NCBI GenBank assembly: GCA_004153385.1
Contig: SDAL01000004.1
Coordinates: 62,001-126,000, forward strand
Reading direction: 5' to 3'
DNA length: 64,000 nt
Source: Paracoccaceae bacterium
GTDB taxonomy: Bacteria; Pseudomonadota; Alphaproteobacteria; Rhodobacterales; Rhodobacteraceae
The notes beneath the pieces are model-generated. The model saw only the letters and a list, made by a program, of their open reading frames with translations. It had not been told where the DNA came from and did not search any database. Shown in pieces: positions 45,395 through 54,719 of the stretch. Position 1 is the first letter of the stretch, and every line of letters begins with the position of its first letter. The position numbers and the translations under genes were made by a program.

Positions 45395-46660
45395 ATGCTT
45401 GACCGGATGTTAGATAGTGGGGCTTGGGTGCAGGCAAAGCGTGAAGGACTGGGCCTGACACAGAAGGCTTTTGCTGAACTTCTTGGAATGCCGGAAGCAG
45501 GCGAGCGTACTGTGCGCGGTTGGGAGCTTGGGGAACACTTTCCAACGCCCGCAAAGCGGGCGCAAATCGAAAATTTGCCTGACACCGCTCTGTTACGCAG
45601 TCCTTACACGAATAATCCTGAGATGGCAGATTTTTCTTTCATCGACTTATTCGCAGGTATTGGTGGGATCCGTTATCCCTTTCAAAAGCTTGGCGGACAC
45701 TGCGTTTTCACATCCGAGTGGGACAAGTTCTCCAAGAAAACATATGCCGCCAATTTTGGCGAAGTGCCCCATGGCGATATCACTAAAATTGCAGCCCATG
45801 ACATCCCGAAACATGATGTCCTGTTGGCAGGCTTTCCTTGCCAAGCGTTTTCACAGGCTGGGTTGAAACAAGGTTTCAACGATACGCGGGGGACAATGTT
45901 CTTCGAGATCCAGAGGATCCTGGCACATCATCGACCAAAGGCGTTTCTGCTTGAAAATGTGAAGCAGTTGAGAGGGCACGACCAGGGGCGGACCCTAAAA
46001 ACCATTCTCGCAATCCTTGAAGGGCGCAAGGTTCCAGACATTCCGGCTTCTGTGCCAATATCTGAGGAGGCTCGGGCATCTCTTGGTGCCAAGTTGAATT
46101 ATCGGGTCGGGTACCGCGTTCTAAAGGCAGCTAATTTTGGCGTCCCGCAAAATCGGGAGCGTGTTTATATCATCGGGTTTGACCGTGATCAGGTCCGTGC
46201 CGCTGACGATGCTGATATCTGCTCAATGATCCTTGATCGCTTGAGCGAAAGAAAAGCGACCACACGCGTGGGCGATATTCTCGAAGACAACGCTCGGGTC
46301 GATCCAAAGTATACGATCTCGGACAAGTTGTTGGCAGGGCATGTAAGGCGGCTGGCGGGCCACAAACATAAGGGAAACGGGTTTGGCTTTAGCGTGTTCA
46401 CTCCTGACAGTCCGTACACAAACACAATAAGTGCGCGCTATTACAAAGATGGTAGCGAGATCCTTATTGACCAAAGCGACATAGGTGAGAATCCGCGTAA
46501 GCTCACCCCTCAGGAATGCGCGCGCCTTCAGGGCTTCCCGGACGAGTTCAACGTCGATGCAGTTTCCGATTGTCAAAACTACCGGCAGTTTGGGAATTCA
46601 GTTTCTGTACCAGTGATCGAGGCTATCGCAGCCGAGATGAAGCCCTACATTTCAGGTTAA
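45395..46660 (+). CDS. DNA (cytosine-5-)-methyltransferase with N-terminal helix-turn-helix
   Basis: A 421-residue m5C methylase. After a helix-turn-helix (residues ~12-50, KREGLGLTQKAFAELLG) come the conserved blocks FIDLFAGIGG (82-91), the catalytic Cys149 in GFPCQAFSQAG, ENV (LLENVK), and late blocks RVYIIG and QFGNSVSVPV. It protects the host site against the restriction genes downstream. The helix-turn-helix suggests it regulates its own operon, as in several m5C systems. The ATG at 45395 has GGGGA upstream. The recognition sequence is unknown. Confidence 0.93.
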   Translation: MLDRMLDSGAWVQAKREGLGLTQKAFAELLGMPEAGERTVRGWELGEHFPTPAKRAQIENLPDTALLRSPYTNNPEMADFSFIDLFAGIGGIRYPFQKLGGHCVFTSEWDKFSKKTYAANFGEVPHGDITKIAAHDIPKHDVLLAGFPCQAFSQAGLKQGFNDTRGTMFFEIQRILAHHRPKAFLLENVKQLRGHDQGRTLKTILAILEGRKVPDIPASVPISEEARASLGAKLNYRVGYRVLKAANFGVPQNRERVYIIGFDRDQVRAADDADICSMILDRLSERKATTRVGDILEDNARVDPKYTISDKLLAGHVRRLAGHKHKGNGFGFSVFTPDSPYTNTISARYYKDGSEILIDQSDIGENPRKLTPQECARLQGFPDEFNVDAVSDCQNYRQFGNSVSVPVIEAIAAEMKPYISG

Positions 46661-46663
46661 GCT

Positions 46664-47116
46664 GTGACGGACATCGTTTCCCCTGAAAAGCGCAGCGACA
46701 TGATGTCCGGCATTCGGGGGAAGGATACCAAGCCGGAGATCATCGTGCGCCGCCTGCTTCACCGGCTTGGCTACAGGTTTCGTCTTCATCGCAAAGACTT
46801 ACCAGGGCGTCCGGATGTCGTGCTGCCAAAGTGGCGCACTGTGATCTTCGTGAACGGCTGCTATTGGCACGGCCATGAAGACTGCCATCTGTTCCGTTCG
46901 CCCAAAACCCGGACCGAATTCTGGACACACAAGATCGAAGGCAATCAGGTCCGTGACCGGCGCAACCACGCCGCGCTGGAGGATGCTGGATGGAAGGTTT
47001 TGGTCATCTGGGAGTGTGCGGTATCCAAAAAGTTGAGCCTAACCGACGAGCAGCTGGAAGTCGCTATTGCTGCTGCGTTGGCGTCATCAGAGACCCTGAT
47101 TGATATAAGAGGGTAA
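46664..47116 (+). CDS. vsr: Very short patch repair endonuclease
   Basis: A 150-residue Vsr nuclease that nicks beside T:G mismatches created by deamination of methylated cytosine. The start is a GTG three bases after the methylase stop. Typical segments are RSDMMSGIRGKDTKPE, GRPDVVLP (active-site Asp) and NGCYWHGHEDCHLFR with zinc-binding Cys/His. The coupling to an m5C methylase is the usual one. Confidence 0.95.
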   Translation: MTDIVSPEKRSDMMSGIRGKDTKPEIIVRRLLHRLGYRFRLHRKDLPGRPDVVLPKWRTVIFVNGCYWHGHEDCHLFRSPKTRTEFWTHKIEGNQVRDRRNHAALEDAGWKVLVIWECAVSKKLSLTDEQLEVAIAAALASSETLIDIRG

Positions 47117-47181
47117 TCGCTGGTTGGCGAAAGGCTGTTACAATCTGTAAGCTGTTGATGATTCTTGTTTAAGGGCATTCA

Positions 47182-48990
47182 ATGGCTGATCCAGTACTTC
47201 CGACCGATTCCAAAGCTGCTTTATACACGGTTTGCTTATTCCTCGCGCAGTCTGGCGATCCTCATGCCGAGCTGGGATACAAAACCCAAACCGCTGCATT
47301 CGAAGAGATCGGGGCAAAGTTTGGCGTTCCCAAGAATTCTGTGCGCAACGTGCGGGATATGTTTGACAGGTTTACCGATAGCGACAGGGTCGGTTGGGAG
47401 AACACTGAACTGCCGCAGCGTTTCAAGACGATCCTTGATCAACACGCAGAGACCAGTCGTGCAGAACTGCGCGACATTTCTATCGAGATACTGGCGTTGG
47501 AATGGGAAAATCTGGGCAAGGAGGAAGATCAAACGATGAACGACGGGGGCCAACTTTCAGAAACTGCCAGATTCTCCGAGGAGGTCACCGCGAACTTTTC
47601 GATACCAAAGTTTAAAATCATAACAGAGAGTTATGCTACAACATGGGGCTTCGTGAACGGAGCGGGCAGGACATTCAAGTTGTCAAACGATGACTTGAAA
47701 AAAGCGTTAACCGAAATTCTCGCCGCATGGGCCGACTGGACCGCAGCTGGCCTGAACAACAATAGTAAGAATCCCGACGACACGCTGGCCAGTTTCGCGG
47801 GCAAGCACTTTTCATCAGGCGCGCATCAGGTTCTTGCAAATGACCAGCGCCGCGGCTTTCTTCATTTCATTTCAGCTATAGCTTTTACGGCAACGCATGA
47901 CAGCCCGTTCGACGAAGCGGCGTCAAATGTGCCCTTGAAGAAAGAAGATTACGAAGCAGCTCTGGGTCTGGTCTCTGAAATTCAGCGGAACAGCAAACTT
48001 GTTGCGCAAGATACGTCAAAATCTGGCGTGAACAACAAGCAACGAGCCGCGCTCAAGGGCGGCGAAAACGTGATCTTCTACGGAGCGCCTGGAACGGGAA
48101 AGTCCAACCGCGTTGAGAAAAAAATCAAGGAAGCAGGCAAGAGACCTTTTAGAACAGTCTTTCACCCTGATCTACAGAACAGTGATTTTTTTGGATGCCT
48201 CAAGCCGCAAATGGATGGCAAGAAAGTACGCTACGCATTTTCGCCGGGGCCATTCATGAAAGCGCTTGCTGAAGCCTATAGAGCACCCACAGAGCCGGTC
48301 TTCCTTGTGATCGAGGAGCTGAACCGTGCGGCTGCAGCTGCGGTCTTTGGCGATCTGTTTCTCCTGCTCGACCGCGACGAAGACGGGAGGGGCGAATACG
48401 ATGTTAGCTTTCCTTCACCCGAAAGCGAACAGTGGTTTGAGAAAGAGACGGGAGCGGCCTACAAAGCCCTGCAGTTGCCATCCAACTTGTTTATCTACGC
48501 TACGATGAACAGCGCGGATCAGGGCGTGTACCCAATAGACACAGCCTTCCGGAGGCGGTGGCGGCAGGAATACCTGCCGCTCGACTATAAGTCGGGGCCC
48601 GACGGCGACATTGCTTATGTTGACGCAACAGAAAAACAGCATTCGCTTGCATGGCGCGAATTCGTCAAATTGTTGAACGACCACCTCTCCAACAGCCAGA
48701 CAATGGACATAGCCGAAGACCGTCTACTGGGGCAGTGGTTCGTCAAGAAGAAGGAGCTAGACGGAAAAAGTATCCCCGAGAAGGTCTTGCTTTACCTTTG
48801 GGACGATTTACTACGGCATGAAGGTCGCGATTTGATCTTTGATACAAGCAGCATCAAGACTTACGGCACCCTTACAATCGAGATCAGCCGAACAGGCCGG
48901 ATTTTTTCGGATCGGTTTCTCGCAGCCCTGAACGCAGCCTCGGTTGTCGATGCTACAGAGCCGGAAGAGACCGCCGACGATGAAAGCTAA
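47182..48990 (+). CDS. McrB/LlaJI.R1-like AAA+ NTPase restriction subunit
   Basis: A 602-residue motor subunit. The N-terminal ~280 residues, probably DNA recognition, include KFGVPKNSVRNVRDMFDRF. The AAA+ domain has Walker A GAPGTGKS (301-308), Walker B VFLVIEELNRA (373-383) and the McrB-type MNSADQG (442-448) with an arginine-rich RRRWRQEYLPLD. It should bind GTP or ATP and drive the nuclease encoded next. It belongs to the LlaJI/BsuMI-like restriction architecture rather than to the free-standing modification-dependent McrBC, because a methylase precedes it. Confidence 0.88.
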   Translation: MADPVLPTDSKAALYTVCLFLAQSGDPHAELGYKTQTAAFEEIGAKFGVPKNSVRNVRDMFDRFTDSDRVGWENTELPQRFKTILDQHAETSRAELRDISIEILALEWENLGKEEDQTMNDGGQLSETARFSEEVTANFSIPKFKIITESYATTWGFVNGAGRTFKLSNDDLKKALTEILAAWADWTAAGLNNNSKNPDDTLASFAGKHFSSGAHQVLANDQRRGFLHFISAIAFTATHDSPFDEAASNVPLKKEDYEAALGLVSEIQRNSKLVAQDTSKSGVNNKQRAALKGGENVIFYGAPGTGKSNRVEKKIKEAGKRPFRTVFHPDLQNSDFFGCLKPQMDGKKVRYAFSPGPFMKALAEAYRAPTEPVFLVIEELNRAAAAAVFGDLFLLLDRDEDGRGEYDVSFPSPESEQWFEKETGAAYKALQLPSNLFIYATMNSADQGVYPIDTAFRRRWRQEYLPLDYKSGPDGDIAYVDATEKQHSLAWREFVKLLNDHLSNSQTMDIAEDRLLGQWFVKKKELDGKSIPEKVLLYLWDDLLRHEGRDLIFDTSSIKTYGTLTIEISRTGRIFSDRFLAALNAASVVDATEPEETADDES

Positions 48991-50287
48991 CCTACCTGTC
49001 TTCTTGTCTGATCGCGATCCCGTGGCCGTTCTTGATCGACACGCCGACACGGTGCTTTCTGCAATGCGCGAATGGGGTATCGGACGTATCGACGAAAGGG
49101 AGACGGTTCATTTCTGCGGCCTGATACATCATCCAGAAGAGGGCGCTGTGGTGTTTCTGCCAAGGGAATCAGGAACGGGTGATCCGGTTACTGATCTTGA
49201 AACTGCGTCCCTGACCATGCAGGCGCTTGCGAGGTTCGGCGTCGAGGCGTCTAAGCGGGATTATGAGGATGACGGCGAGGCAGGCAACCCCGGGTCCTTG
49301 TCAGTTATCAGACGACTGGCAGATGACTTCCGGGATCATGGCCTTTTTGCTGAGCGTACACGTCAACGGACCATAAACTCGGGAAAACCCGATTGGATGA
49401 GAACCGTCAAGCGCGAGGTTGCGATACCAGGGCATAAAGGCCAACCGATCTTTACCGACATCCGGAGCAGCCGCTCTACGAAGAGCTCGGACGCACTTCT
49501 TTCGCAGATACAGGCAGCAGTCATTCGCGAAATCCATGTTGCACATTCATGGTGGCTGACCGGCACCTTCAGCAGGCGCGAAGAACTCTTGTCCTGCCAG
49601 CGCCCGCCATTCCCGCGAACAACTTGGGTGCGGAAATTAGATGCTTTGCTGCCATCACTCTATTCGGCGAGGTCAATTTTCCTGGCTGAGTATCTACGTT
49701 ATTATCTTCGCGAAACACGAGCATCGGCTAGTGGGTCTTTCGTGTTCGGCGTCGAGGGTTTTCACAGTGTTTGGGAGACAATTCTACGCGAAACCATCAA
49801 ACGTTCCCCCTACGACACCATGCGAAACTGGAACAGTGAATTGCCGAAACCCTTCTATTTGCACCAAGGTTCGCTTACGCAAGATCCACGCAGCAGGGGA
49901 ATGCAAGCGGACATCATTCTGGAACATGAGTCGTCATTTACCATCGTTGACGCCAAATACTACGCAGCCAAGAATGCGGGAACGGCTCCAGGATGGCCTG
50001 ACATCGCCAAGCAGATTTTCTATGAAAAAGCCTTGAGAGAAATAGTCGACAACAACTCTGAATTGCCTGCTGTGATCCATAACGTATTTGCGTTCCCGGC
50101 GGCGACCAATGATGGCCCCCTGACAAAAGCTGAAATCCGGCACACAAATGGCAAACCTGTGAGTTCTGCTTTTCCGCCGATCACTTGTTTGTACGTTTCA
50201 GTGCGCGGTGCATTGAAGCATTATGTATTTCGTTCCCAAGGGGTTGATCTGGATAATAATGATCCCGTCGGTGCTTTAGGAGGGTAG
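48980..50287 (+). CDS. LlaJI-family restriction endonuclease subunit
   Basis: A 435-residue protein matching the LlaJI-type restriction enzyme family (McrC-like role). A PD-(D/E)xK nuclease core is visible as Asp311 in MQADIILEHE and Asp324-x-Lys326 in IVDAKYY. The ATG at 48980 lies inside the upstream gene, overlapping by 11 bases. Its 3' end overlaps the convergent receiver-protein gene by 12 bases. The partner NTPase would load or translocate this nuclease. Confidence 0.85.
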   Translation: MKANLPVFLSDRDPVAVLDRHADTVLSAMREWGIGRIDERETVHFCGLIHHPEEGAVVFLPRESGTGDPVTDLETASLTMQALARFGVEASKRDYEDDGEAGNPGSLSVIRRLADDFRDHGLFAERTRQRTINSGKPDWMRTVKREVAIPGHKGQPIFTDIRSSRSTKSSDALLSQIQAAVIREIHVAHSWWLTGTFSRREELLSCQRPPFPRTTWVRKLDALLPSLYSARSIFLAEYLRYYLRETRASASGSFVFGVEGFHSVWETILRETIKRSPYDTMRNWNSELPKPFYLHQGSLTQDPRSRGMQADIILEHESSFTIVDAKYYAAKNAGTAPGWPDIAKQIFYEKALREIVDNNSELPAVIHNVFAFPAATNDGPLTKAEIRHTNGKPVSSAFPPITCLYVSVRGALKHYVFRSQGVDLDNNDPVGALGG

Positions 50288-51643
50288 AGTCACGATTCCG
50301 GGGCGTGAGATATACCGAGCATATTCTTGTGTAAGCTCAGATATCAGTTCTTCTCTAAATCGATAGGCGACTTTCCAGCCCTCAGTGTGTGGTCTCGGGA
50401 CACTGATTGAGAGGTTCCTGAAAACGCTCACTTTACCAGCATTCTTGTCAGCTGAAAATTTGAGGACCGGGCTCCTCCACTCCATTCCTGACTTTACCTT
50501 TCGGTTTTTGTGCAATTGCGGTTTCCCATTGACGTTTGATCCATCAGGCGCGCCGAAAGGCCATTCCACAGCTAGAAGATATAGCAATGGTCCAAGGTTA
50601 GGCTGCGCATTGTCGCAACTCGCACCAATTTGGACCAAGCGAAGTAAACATGTTGCCCATTCTGCCTCGTCTATCTGGAATATTTTTTCCCTCAGTTGGG
50701 CTTCGGTGACGCCCCATATTTCGCTAAGCACTTTGTCATTTATGTCGAAAGGGAACTCAATAACGGCACCCAACTCTGTAGGTGCAATAGGCGTGCTCCG
50801 AGCTGTTCGGGCGAAGGACAAATGGATCGCGCTGTTCACGCTCGCCTGGACCTCTACTGTTGGGGCTGCTTTTGGATCTACAAGCGACGTTCCCCAATCA
50901 AACGTATCGCCGCTATCAGGATCATGTTCAGCGATGCGGTCAGAAAGGATTGGGACTAGGACGCGGTTAATGGATTCCCGTGGATTTTCTGTTGCTCGAT
51001 CTTTACCCGCTCCAGCCTGAGACAACTTGTATAGTACTTTACCAAGCTCATCACTGAACTCGTCTGAGGCTCTATTCTCTAGTGGAACTAGGTCAATCAT
51101 GGAGCGGAGGACTGCATCTGCAGCTGCCGCAACATCCGCTTCCCATGTGAGCAATGCCCTTAATTGCGGGTTTTCGGATACTTTCTCAAGTATATCAGTT
51201 CGTAGCTTTTCAGGGTTTAGAACATCGCCATTGGCAATATTTATGTAGTCGCCTTTTCTGAGCTCAGTAAAAAAAACAGGAAGATGCTTGGCGTCTTCTC
51301 CAGTCAGGCGATCAAATAAATACTTCTTTAGCTCATCGACCTCCGGATCATCAGCCCAAAGTACCAAACCGTAAGGGCCGCTGTCGGGACAAATCAGCTT
51401 TTGGATGACTTCCAGCAGGACATTGAAAGCTACTTTGTTATCAGTCGCCATTGTCGCGCCAGTAGCAAGGTTCTTATCAAGAAACAGAATCCTAGTGCCA
51501 GGTAGTGGCCCCCAGTTTGCAACTTCCTCGTCAGTATAAAGCTTCGAGTGACAATCCAAACGTAGAAAGTCCAAACTCTCTTTGATACCTAAAAGGTGCT
51601 GAGGTTTATCATCAACAATAACAAAACGGGAATTTATTAGCAT
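50276..51643 (-). CDS. Receiver-domain protein with uncharacterised C-terminal region
   Basis: A 455-residue protein. Residues ~5-120 look like a response-regulator receiver: the acidic pair Asp11-Asp12 in FVIVDDKP, a phosphoacceptor-like Asp56 in RILFLDKNL, and VLWADDPEVDELKKYL later, although the usual Thr/Lys positions are not clear. The remaining ~330 residues match nothing I recognise; they contain a single helical/beta mixture without transmembrane segments or a DNA-binding motif. It starts three bases after the stop of the double-GHKL gene, so both form a two-component-like pair. Its output is unknown. Confidence 0.7.
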   Translation of the reverse strand: MLINSRFVIVDDKPQHLLGIKESLDFLRLDCHSKLYTDEEVANWGPLPGTRILFLDKNLATGATMATDNKVAFNVLLEVIQKLICPDSGPYGLVLWADDPEVDELKKYLFDRLTGEDAKHLPVFFTELRKGDYINIANGDVLNPEKLRTDILEKVSENPQLRALLTWEADVAAAADAVLRSMIDLVPLENRASDEFSDELGKVLYKLSQAGAGKDRATENPRESINRVLVPILSDRIAEHDPDSGDTFDWGTSLVDPKAAPTVEVQASVNSAIHLSFARTARSTPIAPTELGAVIEFPFDINDKVLSEIWGVTEAQLREKIFQIDEAEWATCLLRLVQIGASCDNAQPNLGPLLYLLAVEWPFGAPDGSNVNGKPQLHKNRKVKSGMEWRSPVLKFSADKNAGKVSVFRNLSISVPRPHTEGWKVAYRFREELISELTQEYARYISRPGIVTLPS

Positions 51644-51645
51644 CC

Positions 51646-53802
51646 TTAGCCCTCTAAACTGGCAAACCGCAAAGCTATAACCGCACCATCATATTGAGCC
51701 GGAACGTCGGTTTCCGACGCATCTGGAAACGTCAGCTCACCATCGTTGAGTTCCATAACCATATTTGCGTAGTACAATCCCATGCCCATTCCGTCAGGCC
51801 GCCTTGTGTAAAACGGACGGATTAGGTCCGTAGGTGCATCTTCAAAGCCCGGCCCCGTGTCGGCGATGACAATTGCGGGGCCACCCTCAAAATCAGGCTC
51901 AATATTCATATACAGCGCCCGTCCAGATCCTTCTTCTTCATCGGGCCACCGCGTTCTCATCCAGAAGATCGCGTTGTCGATAACATTGGTGATGGCTCCC
52001 AGCGTGAGTCCAAACGAACAGGAGACACGGACACTCGGCGCGTCATCTTCGACCGCTGGGCATTCAAGGCGTACTTTGTGGTGTCTAAAGCGAATACGGT
52101 TTAAGTCACGCGCACGTTTGACAACAGATTTGAGATCAACAAGTGATCTATCTTTTTTCCTCAACAGATCCGAAAAACCGTCTAGGAGGCGCATCATTTC
52201 TTTGACTTGATCAGCTACGTCTTCAACTTCGGGCTTGCCTTCAAGGTTCCGATAGAGAGACCGCACCCCTTGTTCTATTTCATGAAATACCACGGCGAGA
52301 CTTGTTCCTGATATGCCGGTAGAAAGAAGCCGCTCCTTCATGGAGGTGTATTCATGTTCGATGCGATCCAGTAATGGATCGATCTGGCCGGAGAGGTTAT
52401 TTTTTTGACCAATCAGCCGTAGCTTGCCAACAGGTTCCAGAATGCTTTTGGTTTCTGGATCCTGAACGTCTCCCAAAAGTTCACCGATTGCCTTACGGTC
52501 AACCTCGCGTTCTCGTTGCAATGGTTCGATAGCCCCGAGGACCAGTCTTTGAAGCCGTCCATAGGCTGCATTTTCTATGAAACCTTCGCGGTTGGATTTT
52601 TCGACCAAGGCATGGCTTTCATCCTGCCCTAGCGAAACATGTCCTACAACAATGTTTCGGCTAAGACCTTTGGCTGGATTGTTGACACGCTTAAGATCAA
52701 GGCCCAGCCAATCATTGTTTCGCTCACCATAGTCATAGACCCTGATGCCATCGCGGTAGACACGGATGCCTCCGTTCTCATCAAGAAAACCTTTGACCAG
52801 CTGCGCTTCACCCATCTTTTTGGCGAGCTTCGGAGTAAGGTTGTAGACAAAAAGCGTTCCCGAAATCGGACCAACACCCTCTAACATTTCGGCATCGGCG
52901 ATCACTTTTCGCAATGTGCCGGTCTGAGCTTTTCCACTGAAAAGCGGGTCATCATCATCGACCTCTGCAGGCGGTACAAGAAGCCGCGCATTCTCTTCGG
53001 CAACAGTTCTCCTTTCCCGCGAGACTCCAGGTATCCCTCTGAATTCGTAGGTGTAACTGAAAACTTTACCATCAAAATCAAAGTGATATTTCCAAGGTGC
53101 TCTCTTTAAGAGTTCTGCAGGGTCAGGCAGGTTTTCAATCCATTGTGGGAAGTCAGGTACTTCTAGTACAGCTTCAAAGTCATCTCTCGTTTTCGCCCCA
53201 AATGGTGAAGAAATCGAAGTGATCTGACGGTAAAGGCGGCGGATCTCGCCGCGAGTCCAATGCAGATCACGCAGCTCCTCAATTCTAATTCTAGTTCCAG
53301 TAGAGCCGTCAGTGAAAACCACTGGATCGCGCACTTCGACATCAACATTCGCTTCATCAAGAAACTCGTGTTTGATCATGGCGTTCCAGTCAATCTTGAC
53401 CACGACCTCTTGTTCACCGGCAGCTCTCGTAACCATAGTGATCTTATTGCCCAGCTTGTGGACAGAAAGCCGACCAAGCCCCTTGGACCCCAACGGAAGG
53501 CGTCCTTTGCCTGTCCGTTTTTTCTCTTGAAGCTGCTTCTCCTTATGATCGTGAGCTATGACCAACCAAATTTTTCGGACGGTTTCCGCAGACATTCCAT
53601 CGCCGTCATCTCTTATCGAGATACTGGGTGATTTGGATCCAATACCCGTAATCTTGACCTTCACGCACGACGCATCAGCGTCATATCCGTTTTTCACCAA
53701 CTCAAAAACTGCAAGTCTGGGCGTGCCAATCAATTGGTCGCCTAAATGTTGCAGCAAGCGTGCTCGCGGTTTGAATACCTCTTTGCTGTCTACGCTATTC
53801 AA
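51646..53802 (-). CDS. Double-GHKL ATPase / histidine-kinase-like protein
   Basis: A 718-residue cytoplasmic protein with two ATP-binding GHKL domains. The first (about 15-215) is Hsp90/MORC/MutL-like: ELVKNGYDA (34-42), IRDDGDGM (63-70), LGSKGLGRLS (104-113). A middle region has GGIRVYRDGIRVYDYGE (344-360). A helical stretch carries a possible phosphoacceptor His508 in VVFHEIEQ. The second (about 595-715) is kinase-like: NVIDNAIFWM, IADTGPGFE, MGMGLYYANMV. There is no membrane segment or sensor domain, so the first GHKL domain and middle region probably sense something inside the cell. The start is a TTG with AGGG upstream. It is paired with the receiver protein downstream and lies beside restriction genes, which suggests anti-phage defence, but this is inference. 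Confidence 0.75.
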   Translation of the reverse strand: MNSVDSKEVFKPRARLLQHLGDQLIGTPRLAVFELVKNGYDADASCVKVKITGIGSKSPSISIRDDGDGMSAETVRKIWLVIAHDHKEKQLQEKKRTGKGRLPLGSKGLGRLSVHKLGNKITMVTRAAGEQEVVVKIDWNAMIKHEFLDEANVDVEVRDPVVFTDGSTGTRIRIEELRDLHWTRGEIRRLYRQITSISSPFGAKTRDDFEAVLEVPDFPQWIENLPDPAELLKRAPWKYHFDFDGKVFSYTYEFRGIPGVSRERRTVAEENARLLVPPAEVDDDDPLFSGKAQTGTLRKVIADAEMLEGVGPISGTLFVYNLTPKLAKKMGEAQLVKGFLDENGGIRVYRDGIRVYDYGERNNDWLGLDLKRVNNPAKGLSRNIVVGHVSLGQDESHALVEKSNREGFIENAAYGRLQRLVLGAIEPLQREREVDRKAIGELLGDVQDPETKSILEPVGKLRLIGQKNNLSGQIDPLLDRIEHEYTSMKERLLSTGISGTSLAVVFHEIEQGVRSLYRNLEGKPEVEDVADQVKEMMRLLDGFSDLLRKKDRSLVDLKSVVKRARDLNRIRFRHHKVRLECPAVEDDAPSVRVSCSFGLTLGAITNVIDNAIFWMRTRWPDEEEGSGRALYMNIEPDFEGGPAIVIADTGPGFEDAPTDLIRPFYTRRPDGMGMGLYYANMVMELNDGELTFPDASETDVPAQYDGAVIALRFASLEG

Positions 53803-53842
53803 GTGCTTTGCCCTAAAATTGAATAAATTTCTCTAACAGTGA

Positions 53843-54139
53843 TCATTCACGAACCAGCCGATCAAGTCTTCGAATAAAAAAATAGAGCATCAAAACTGAC
53901 CCGGTGAGAAACGGGATAAAGATGCCAGAAATCATAACTACCATGATCTGAAGTGCCGTGATCCAAGTGAAATCTGTTGAATAGTCAAAGAACCTAAACC
54001 TCACAAACCCGGCCAAATAGCAGACGCATACGCAAGCATAGATAGTAAACAATGGTTCGAGTGGTTGGAAGACTGTACGCTTGGTCCTTTCCAATACAGC
54101 ATGTCGCATCCGTTTCCAATTTCTACTCGGTTTTAACAT
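53843..54139 (-). CDS. Small two-segment membrane protein
   Basis: A 98-residue protein with a basic N-terminus, two hydrophobic segments (about 29-50 and 60-90) and a basic C-terminus. GGAG stands seven bases before the ATG. It lies between the XRE regulator (four-base gap) and the double-GHKL gene (40-base gap) on the same strand, so it may belong to either operon. No family is recognised. Confidence 0.65.
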   Translation of the reverse strand: MLKPSRNWKRMRHAVLERTKRTVFQPLEPLFTIYACVCVCYLAGFVRFRFFDYSTDFTWITALQIMVVMISGIFIPFLTGSVLMLYFFIRRLDRLVRE

Positions 54140-54142
54140 GAT

Positions 54143-54565
54143 TTACTCCCTTACTAGCTCGATCCAGGTGTGAACATCATCGTCCGTTACTTCGCGCCCC
54201 TCGACGTGGGATTGATACCAACGGGCCACGATGGCCCCCCGTTTCTCGCTTTTGATTTTTATGGCTTCTTCGTTGAGATGCTGATCAAGCGAGGTCTCGA
54301 TCCTTTTGAGTGCGTCGAAATCATGGGCTGCGCGGACCGCTTTGGTTCCCAATAGTATCCAGGTTGCGTCTACGTCGAAGAGGTCATCCATAGCGACCAG
54401 AGCTTCAACTGGTAGGCCGCGCTGGCCCTTTTCGTAGCTGTGATACGCGCGATGTGAGACACCAATAGCCTCCGCCATGGCGGTTTGTGTCAGGCCAATT
54501 TCATTGCGCGCGATCGCAAGGCGCGCGCCCATGGAAGAGAAGACAGACTTAGAATCCTGCGCCAT
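54143..54565 (-). CDS. XRE-family transcriptional regulator
   Basis: A 140-residue regulator with a Cro/CI-type helix-turn-helix (GLTQTAMAEAIGVSHRAYHS, residues ~24-43) and an acidic helical C-terminus. The ATG at 54565 is chosen because it gives the usual short lead-in to the helix-turn-helix. It is divergent from the excisionase gene, with a palindrome between them, so it probably controls island excision and the small membrane gene. Confidence 0.83.
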   Translation of the reverse strand: MAQDSKSVFSSMGARLAIARNEIGLTQTAMAEAIGVSHRAYHSYEKGQRGLPVEALVAMDDLFDVDATWILLGTKAVRAAHDFDALKRIETSLDQHLNEEAIKIKSEKRGAIVARWYQSHVEGREVTDDDVHTWIELVRE

Positions 54566-54579
54566 GCGAGGTTCCCTAT

Positions 54580-54593
54580 TGACGATTTCGTCA
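54580..54593. promoter_or_regulatory. Probable operator of the XRE regulator
   Basis: TGACGATTTCGTCA is an inverted repeat (TGACGA/TCGTCA, two-base centre) 15 bases before the XRE start and in the region divergent to xis. Further TGACG-like copies follow within 40 bases. Confidence 0.5.
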
Positions 54594-54719
54594 TAACGCG
54601 CGAAACTGCACAAAATGACGTAAAACCACGTTATCTCCCACCAGACCACGTCAGAAGGTGCGGAACAAGCGATTCCATGCGTACGGAAAATTCAACAAGA
54701 ACGGACAGGGATGATTGAA

